Shown piece by piece: positions 6,908 to 10,464 of a DNA stretch of 10,464 bases. Positions within the stretch are counted from its first letter, which is position 1. Every line of letters starts with the position of its first letter. The stretch covers positions 1 through 10,464 of the forward strand of contig CAZYWP010000111.1 in NCBI GenBank assembly GCA_964651495.1, read 5' to 3'. A program made the translations under genes and the position numbers. The stretch is from CAZNVB01 sp964651495 (lineage in GTDB: Bacteria; Acidobacteriota; Aminicenantia; Aminicenantales; UBA8522). The notes below the pieces were generated by a model. That model was not told the origin of the DNA. It was given only the letters and a program-made list of their open reading frames with translations, and did no database searches.

Positions 6908-6936
6908 TTGACATCCCCGAGATCGAGCGATATATT
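6908..6936 (+). promoter_or_regulatory. Sigma70-like promoter of the GH20 gene
   Basis: TTGACA (6908-6913), a 17-bp spacer and TATATT (6931-6936) give a near-consensus promoter. Initiation near 6943 would leave a leader of about 19 nt that carries AAAGGAG (6949-6955), 6 bp before ATG 6962. The -10 neighbourhood GCGATATATTC nearly repeats that of the secreted sialidase promoter. Confidence 0.5.
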
Positions 6937-6961
6937 CCTTCCTGAAACAAAGGAGAAATTC

Positions 6962-8989
6962 ATGAAAAGACGGGATTTTATCGGCACGGCGGCAGGCGCG
7001 GCCGTCCTGGGCGCATGGGGAAAAGGCGGCCGGGCGGCCGAAAAGAATTTTGAGAACCTGACGATCTTCGAGCGGCCGGTCCACAAGACTCCTCCTATCA
7101 AGCTCCGATTCCAAGGGGAGACTAAAGAGCTGACGGCGGGAATCGAAATCCTGGCTCCGGAGCTGAATGTTGAGGTCACGCCGCAAGGCCTCCCGGTCAA
7201 TGTCAGCCGGGTTAAACAGAATCTCCTGCGGGTCACCAAAAAAAGCAATAAAGCGGAGATTCACTACAGTCAAAAAAATCACTTCTTCCGCGGCCTGGGG
7301 ATACTCCTTCAAGAGATGAAGGAGAAGAAAGAGTTTGAAATTATCGAAGAGCCCCAATTCACGACAGTCGGCGCCATGTTCGACGTCTCGCAGGGGAACG
7401 CAGTGATCGGCGTCCCGAGCGTCAAAGTCTTTATCGATCACATGGCCCTTATGGGGCTGAACATGCTGATGCTCTACGCCGAGGACAGCTACGAGATCAA
7501 GGAGGAGCCCTATTTCGGCTACATGCGCGGCCGCTATTCGCAGGACGACCTGCGCGAGATCGACCGCTACGCGGCCCTCTTCGGCATCGAGGCCATTCCC
7601 TGCATGCAGACCCTGGCTCATCTGACGGATGTCCTGCAATGGGCGGCCTACGGTGACATCAAGGAGGACGAGGACACACTTTTGCCCGGCAGCGAAAAGA
7701 CCTACGCCTTCATCGAGCGGATGATCGACGCGGCGGCGGCGCCGTTCCGGACCCGGCGCATCCACATCGGCATGGACGAGGCCTGGCGTCTCGGCCAGGG
7801 GAATTACCTCAAGCTCCACGGCTGGCGCAAAAAAATCGATATCATGACCGAGCATCTCTCACGTGTCCTCCAGATCACCGAGAAGCACGGCTTGAGGCCT
7901 ATGATCTGGAGCGACATGTACTTCCGGGCCGCCTCCCAGACGGGCGACTATTACGATATGTCGAGCGCCATCAGCCCCGAGGACATCGCCAAAATGCCCA
8001 GGAACGTCCAGTTTGTCTACTGGGATTACTACCACAACGAGCCGGAATTCTATAAAGAATGGATCCGGCGCCACAGGGAATTCGGGTCGGACCCGGTTTT
8101 CGCCGGCGGCATCTGGGGCTGGCAGGGCTACGGGATGAGCCACGGCAAGACGTTTGTGACGACCAACGCCGCCCTGGGGGCCTGCAAGGAGACGGGCGTC
8201 AAAGAGGTGTTCGCCACAATCTGGGGAGACGCCACGACGGAGAGCAACATTTTCGGCCATCTCCTGGGTCTTCAGTTGTTCGCCGAACACGCTTACGCGC
8301 GCCAGCTCGACGAGGAGAAGCTCAGAAAGCGCTTTGAATTCTGCACGGGCTGCCGGTACGAGGACTTCTGGGACATCAATGGGGTGAACGTAATCCCCGG
8401 CGTCGACAGGAATTCGCCCGCCAATCCCAGCCGCTACCTGATGTGGCAGGATATCCTTCTGGGGTTATTCGATAAGAATATCGAAGGGCTGCCGCTGGAA
8501 AAACATTATTCCGAGCTGGCCAAAAAGCTGGACACGAACGCCGGGCGGAACGGCCGTTTCGATTTCATCTTCCGGTATTATGCGAAAGTCAGCGCCGTCC
8601 TGGCGGAAAAATCTGAGATCGGACTCAAGATGAGAAAGGCCTATCTCGCCAAAGACTCTGGAGTGTTGAAAAAGATCGCTGGAGAGGTTCTGCCCGATCT
8701 GGCGGATCGGGTGGCCGACCTCCGGCTATGCCATCGTTCCCTCTGGATGGCCATCCATCAGCCGCCCGGATGGGAAGTGTTAGACCTCCGCTATGGCGCT
8801 CTCCTGATGAGGGTCGACACGGCGCGCCTGCGGCTGGAGGACTATCTGGCAGGCAGGATCGCGGCTATCCCCGAGCTCGAGCGGGAGAGGCTGCCCTGGC
8901 AGGGCCGGGAAGGCGTCGCCGACCTGATCTGCAATTCCTACGACCGGATCGCGAGCGCCAGCCGCCTGGCCTATTCATACAAAATGTAG
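6962..8989 (+). CDS. Tat-exported GH20 beta-N-acetylhexosaminidase (GcnA/Hex1-like)
   Basis: Predicted 675-aa glycoside hydrolase family 20 enzyme that releases terminal beta-linked GlcNAc or GalNAc by substrate-assisted catalysis. The N-terminus MKRRDFIGTAAGAAV is a twin-arginine signal, so it folds in the cytoplasm and is exported. A small N-terminal domain (about 40-135) precedes the TIM barrel. The barrel holds YAEDSY (172-177), GYMRGRYS (186-193), PCMQTLAHL (about 203-211) and the catalytic pair GMDEAW with D272 (orients the acetamido group) and E273 (acid/base). Later come WSDMYFR and IWGDATTE, then a helical C-terminal domain from about residue 470. This pattern is that of the GcnA/Hex1 subgroup, not the larger chitobiase type. 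The start is fixed by AAAGGAG 6 bp upstream. It converges with the secreted sialidase-like gene (35 bp between stops) and fits extracytoplasmic glycan trimming. High confidence in family; exact linkage unknown. Confidence 0.5.
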   Translation: MKRRDFIGTAAGAAVLGAWGKGGRAAEKNFENLTIFERPVHKTPPIKLRFQGETKELTAGIEILAPELNVEVTPQGLPVNVSRVKQNLLRVTKKSNKAEIHYSQKNHFFRGLGILLQEMKEKKEFEIIEEPQFTTVGAMFDVSQGNAVIGVPSVKVFIDHMALMGLNMLMLYAEDSYEIKEEPYFGYMRGRYSQDDLREIDRYAALFGIEAIPCMQTLAHLTDVLQWAAYGDIKEDEDTLLPGSEKTYAFIERMIDAAAAPFRTRRIHIGMDEAWRLGQGNYLKLHGWRKKIDIMTEHLSRVLQITEKHGLRPMIWSDMYFRAASQTGDYYDMSSAISPEDIAKMPRNVQFVYWDYYHNEPEFYKEWIRRHREFGSDPVFAGGIWGWQGYGMSHGKTFVTTNAALGACKETGVKEVFATIWGDATTESNIFGHLLGLQLFAEHAYARQLDEEKLRKRFEFCTGCRYEDFWDINGVNVIPGVDRNSPANPSRYLMWQDILLGLFDKNIEGLPLEKHYSELAKKLDTNAGRNGRFDFIFRYYAKVSAVLAEKSEIGLKMRKAYLAKDSGVLKKIAGEVLPDLADRVADLRLCHRSLWMAIHQPPGWEVLDLRYGALLMRVDTARLRLEDYLAGRIAAIPELERERLPWQGREGVADLICNSYDRIASASRLAYSYKM

Positions 8990-9001
8990 CGCCGACGGCG
9001 C
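8989..9001 (+). terminator. Short GC hairpin after the GH20 gene
   Basis: GCGCC (8989-8993), loop GAC and GGCGC (8997-9001) form a compact hairpin starting at the last base of the GH20 stop codon. No T run follows directly; T-rich sequence appears only at 9023-9030, around the stop of the opposing gene. It may weakly terminate or stabilise the GH20 mRNA end. Confidence 0.5.
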
Positions 9002-9024
9002 CGCGCACAACTCCGGCCAGGATT

Positions 9025-10248
9025 TTATTTATAAAACCAATCCAGGTCGGCGCGGCGGAGGCGGAGGCGGGTCACGGTTTTGCCGTCTTTCAACTCACCG
9101 AGCCAGTAGGCGAGGTAGGCCCATTTGTCCTTAAAATATACGGCTGTATAGCAGTAGCCGGCGTTGGGATCGTTTTCGATCTCCCTGAAATGCTCCCAGG
9201 TCTTCCCTTCGTCGCGGCTGATGGCGCTCACCAGGGGGGTGCGGCCGCCGTATAGCCCGTGATCCTGGGGAAAGGGAAAGCGGCCGGAATGGTCGTTCCA
9301 GACGGCCAGCAGGTCACCGGTCGAAGGAATCCGCTTCAGCGAGAGCGGCGAATTCGGCGACTTGAACGGTATCGGCAGGGGAGGGCTCCAGGTTTTTCCG
9401 CCGTCGGCCGATATCATCCCGTACTGGCACCCCTGGTCTGTTCGCGTCCACGAGAAAAGCGTTCCGTCCTTGAGCTCGATGAGGCCGGGTTCCTGGAGCC
9501 CGGAGTGCGAGGCCAAGGGGATCGCCCACCAGGTGTCTGACTCCAGCCAGGTCCGGCCACCGTCGTCGGACAAAAAGAACAGGGCGATGGCCCGGGGATC
9601 AAAATTCTTGAAATCCTTAAAGTCCTTACCCTTCAGCCGGTGATACGCGGCGGGCACGACCAGGCGGCCGCTGCGGAGCTGGACCACGCGGTCGTTGTTG
9701 ACGACGAAGTAGCCGGGCGCGGGGATGGCCAAAGTGGCGGCACCCCAGGTTTTTCCCTCATCCGTCGAGATTTTCATATAGGGCCGGCAATCATGGAGGC
9801 CGTTCTTTTGCAGATAAAAAAGGGCGATCCGGCCATCGGCGAGCCTGAGAAGCGAGACGCTCATGACGTTCTCGGCGGCGTCGTTTTTAACGATGATCCC
9901 GGGCTCTTTGGACCAGGTCAGACCCGCGTCGGATGAATAGATGGCGGCGATATCGGCGCCGGCATTGTCATCGCTGCCGCCATAGAAGCGAGTGTAGGCG
10001 AAGATCAGCCGGCCGTCCCGGAGCTCCAGGAACGCCCCTTCCGAATTCCGCGGATTGTCGGGACCGGTCTCGAGGTCGAAGACGGTCCTGTTTTCCGGCG
10101 CCTGATTTTGGGCCGGACACAATCCGCCGCAGAAAATGAGGAGGAGAAACGCACCGATAGCAGTCCCAGTGGACCAGGCAGGCCCAGTCCGGGCGTTTTT
10201 CTTGTTTTCGGGGTAGAGAGACTCGATATTCCTTGTTTTCCTTAGCAT
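9025..10248 (-). CDS. Secreted five-Asp-box sialidase-like protein
   Basis: BNR beta-propeller of the sialidase superfamily, 407 aa, predicted to be exported. An unusually long charged N-region (about 30 residues) precedes a hydrophobic segment GAFLLLIF and probable signal peptidase I cleavage after CPA (about residue 46). The cysteines there do not fit a good lipobox. Five Asp boxes are visible: SSDAGLTW (105-112), STDEGKTW (161-168), SDDGGRTW (227-234), SADGGKTW (280-287) and SRDEGKTW (344-351). NSEGAFLELRDGRLIF (68-83) and NDRVVQLRSGRLVV (185-198) resemble propeller segments of family sialidases. The start is supported by GAAGGA upstream of ATG 10248 and by a promoter about 40 bp further up. 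It would remove sialic acid or a related sugar outside the cytoplasm, upstream of the symporter and aldolase. The catalytic residues were not individually assigned, so the exact glycosidase activity is uncertain. Confidence 0.5.
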   Translation of the reverse strand: MLRKTRNIESLYPENKKNARTGPAWSTGTAIGAFLLLIFCGGLCPAQNQAPENRTVFDLETGPDNPRNSEGAFLELRDGRLIFAYTRFYGGSDDNAGADIAAIYSSDAGLTWSKEPGIIVKNDAAENVMSVSLLRLADGRIALFYLQKNGLHDCRPYMKISTDEGKTWGAATLAIPAPGYFVVNNDRVVQLRSGRLVVPAAYHRLKGKDFKDFKNFDPRAIALFFLSDDGGRTWLESDTWWAIPLASHSGLQEPGLIELKDGTLFSWTRTDQGCQYGMISADGGKTWSPPLPIPFKSPNSPLSLKRIPSTGDLLAVWNDHSGRFPFPQDHGLYGGRTPLVSAISRDEGKTWEHFREIENDPNAGYCYTAVYFKDKWAYLAYWLGELKDGKTVTRLRLRRADLDWFYK

Positions 10249-10272
10249 GTCACGTTTCCTTCAATAAAACGA

Positions 10273-10297
10273 TTCAGCCCCAAGGCCATGTGCTGAA
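10273..10297. promoter_or_regulatory. Inverted repeat at the sialidase start site, candidate operator
   Basis: TTCAGC (10273-10278) and GCTGAA (10292-10297) are perfect 6-bp arms with a 13-bp spacer. The dyad spans the expected transcription start (near 10289) and overlaps the edge of the -10 box. A repressor bound here would block initiation. It differs in sequence from the dyad at 6871-6894. Confidence 0.5.
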
Positions 10298-10325
10298 CAT
10301 ATCGCCGCTGGATGCCCCCTGTCAA
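10296..10325 (-). promoter_or_regulatory. Sigma70-like promoter of the secreted sialidase gene
   Basis: On the minus strand, TTGACA (plus positions 10320-10325) and TATGTT (10296-10301) are spaced by 18 bp, giving a leader of about 40 nt to ATG 10248. The -35 is a perfect consensus. The extended -10 context GCGATATGTTC (10295-10305) differs by one base from the GH20 promoter context. Confidence 0.5.
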
Positions 10326-10405
10326 TAGTCGGGAGGAAAGTCTCCGGGGGTGAATTTGCGTTTACATGAGAATCTCCAATGATGGATTATGGGAATGGGT
10401 GGCAT

Positions 10406-10464
10406 GGCACCAGTCCCCGCACCGCCCGGAGCGTAGGGGACCCCTCTCTTGACGGGTGCGGAGC
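10406..10464. repeat. Palindromic repeat-like patch at window edge
   Basis: Outer arms CCGCACC (10417-10423) and GGTGCGG (10455-10461) enclose the palindrome AGGGGACCCCT (10435-10445). CGGAGC occurs at 10427-10432 and again as the last six bases, a 32-bp period that might be the start of a tandem array cut by the edge. On the minus strand, GGGGACTGGTGCC (10406-10418) matches 10 of 13 bases of the stretch at 3076-3088. This suggests a dispersed intergenic element, perhaps REP/RAYT-like. Confidence 0.5.

Larger units (their letters stand above)
10249..10464. other. Intergenic region with promoter and repeat-like edge
   Basis: No convincing coding frame in these 216 bp. The left part is the leader and promoter of the secreted sialidase-like gene, including a dyad TTCAGC (10273-10278) and GCTGAA (10292-10297). 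The stretch from about 10330 to 10400 shows nothing I can name. The right end (10406-10464) is rich in short palindromes. Confidence 0.5.

Noticed and set aside
6828..6950. N-terminal extension of the HExxH protein up to 6950
   Set aside because: It would put 41 residues before a good signal peptide and run through the divergent promoter region. ATG 6827 has a proper ribosome site and begins the signal peptide.
6824..7855. Long open minus-strand frame opposite the GH20 gene
   Set aside because: It covers the 5' part of GH20 and the divergent promoter region, with no recognisable motif and no good ribosome site. It is an antisense shadow.
10288..10300. ATGT/ACAT dyad at the sialidase promoter
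   Set aside because: Four-base arms are expected by chance; the overlapping TTCAGC/GCTGAA dyad is the better candidate.
10417..10464. CRISPR array
   Set aside because: Only one short repeated hexamer is visible; there are no repeat-spacer units and no cas genes in the window.

Overview
This is a GC-rich (roughly 60%) bacterial chromosomal window, apparently from an uncultured lineage that degrades glycans. The gene set is two BNR/Asp-box sialidase-like proteins, a Tat-exported GH20 hexosaminidase, a Na+/solute symporter and a DHDPS/NAL-type aldolase. Together with the -35/-10 promoters, clear Shine-Dalgarno sites and general protein style, it suggests something like Candidatus Aminicenantes or Acidobacteriota. 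That placement is an impression, because the window holds no marker gene.

Layout. Positions 2-4658 (+) form a tightly packed, operon-like block: a class I (Schiff-base) aldolase cut by the left window edge, two overlapping small paralogous proteins, a BNR-repeat protein without a signal peptide, then (after a 91-bp gap holding a nested palindrome) a sodium:solute symporter. Facing it on the minus strand are a DHH-family phosphoesterase (4670-5710) and an exported HExxH metallopeptidase-like protein (5799-6827). A 134-bp divergent promoter region (6828-6961) separates the latter from the GH20 enzyme (6962-8989, +). A secreted five-Asp-box sialidase-like protein (9025-10248, -) is convergent with GH20. 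The last 216 bp (10249-10464) hold its promoter and a palindromic, repeat-like patch at the right edge.

How the genes may work together (inference). The exported sialidase-like protein and the GH20 hexosaminidase would trim terminal sugars from host or microbial glycans outside the cytoplasm. The symporter would import the released acidic or amino sugar. The aldolase, the cytoplasmic BNR protein and the pair of small proteins would process it inside. GH20 and the secreted sialidase share a closely similar promoter (TTGACA, 17-18 bp spacer, GCGATATRTTC), which suggests co-expression. The DHH phosphoesterase looks like a housekeeping passenger. The least understood part is the pair of tandem paralogs (909-1834): one copy carries a cysteine motif that the other has lost, and they are translationally coupled to an aldolase with altered active-site motifs.

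[Form note: the original answer gave no confidence values; the uniform 0.5 in every feature is a placeholder required by the schema, not an estimate.]
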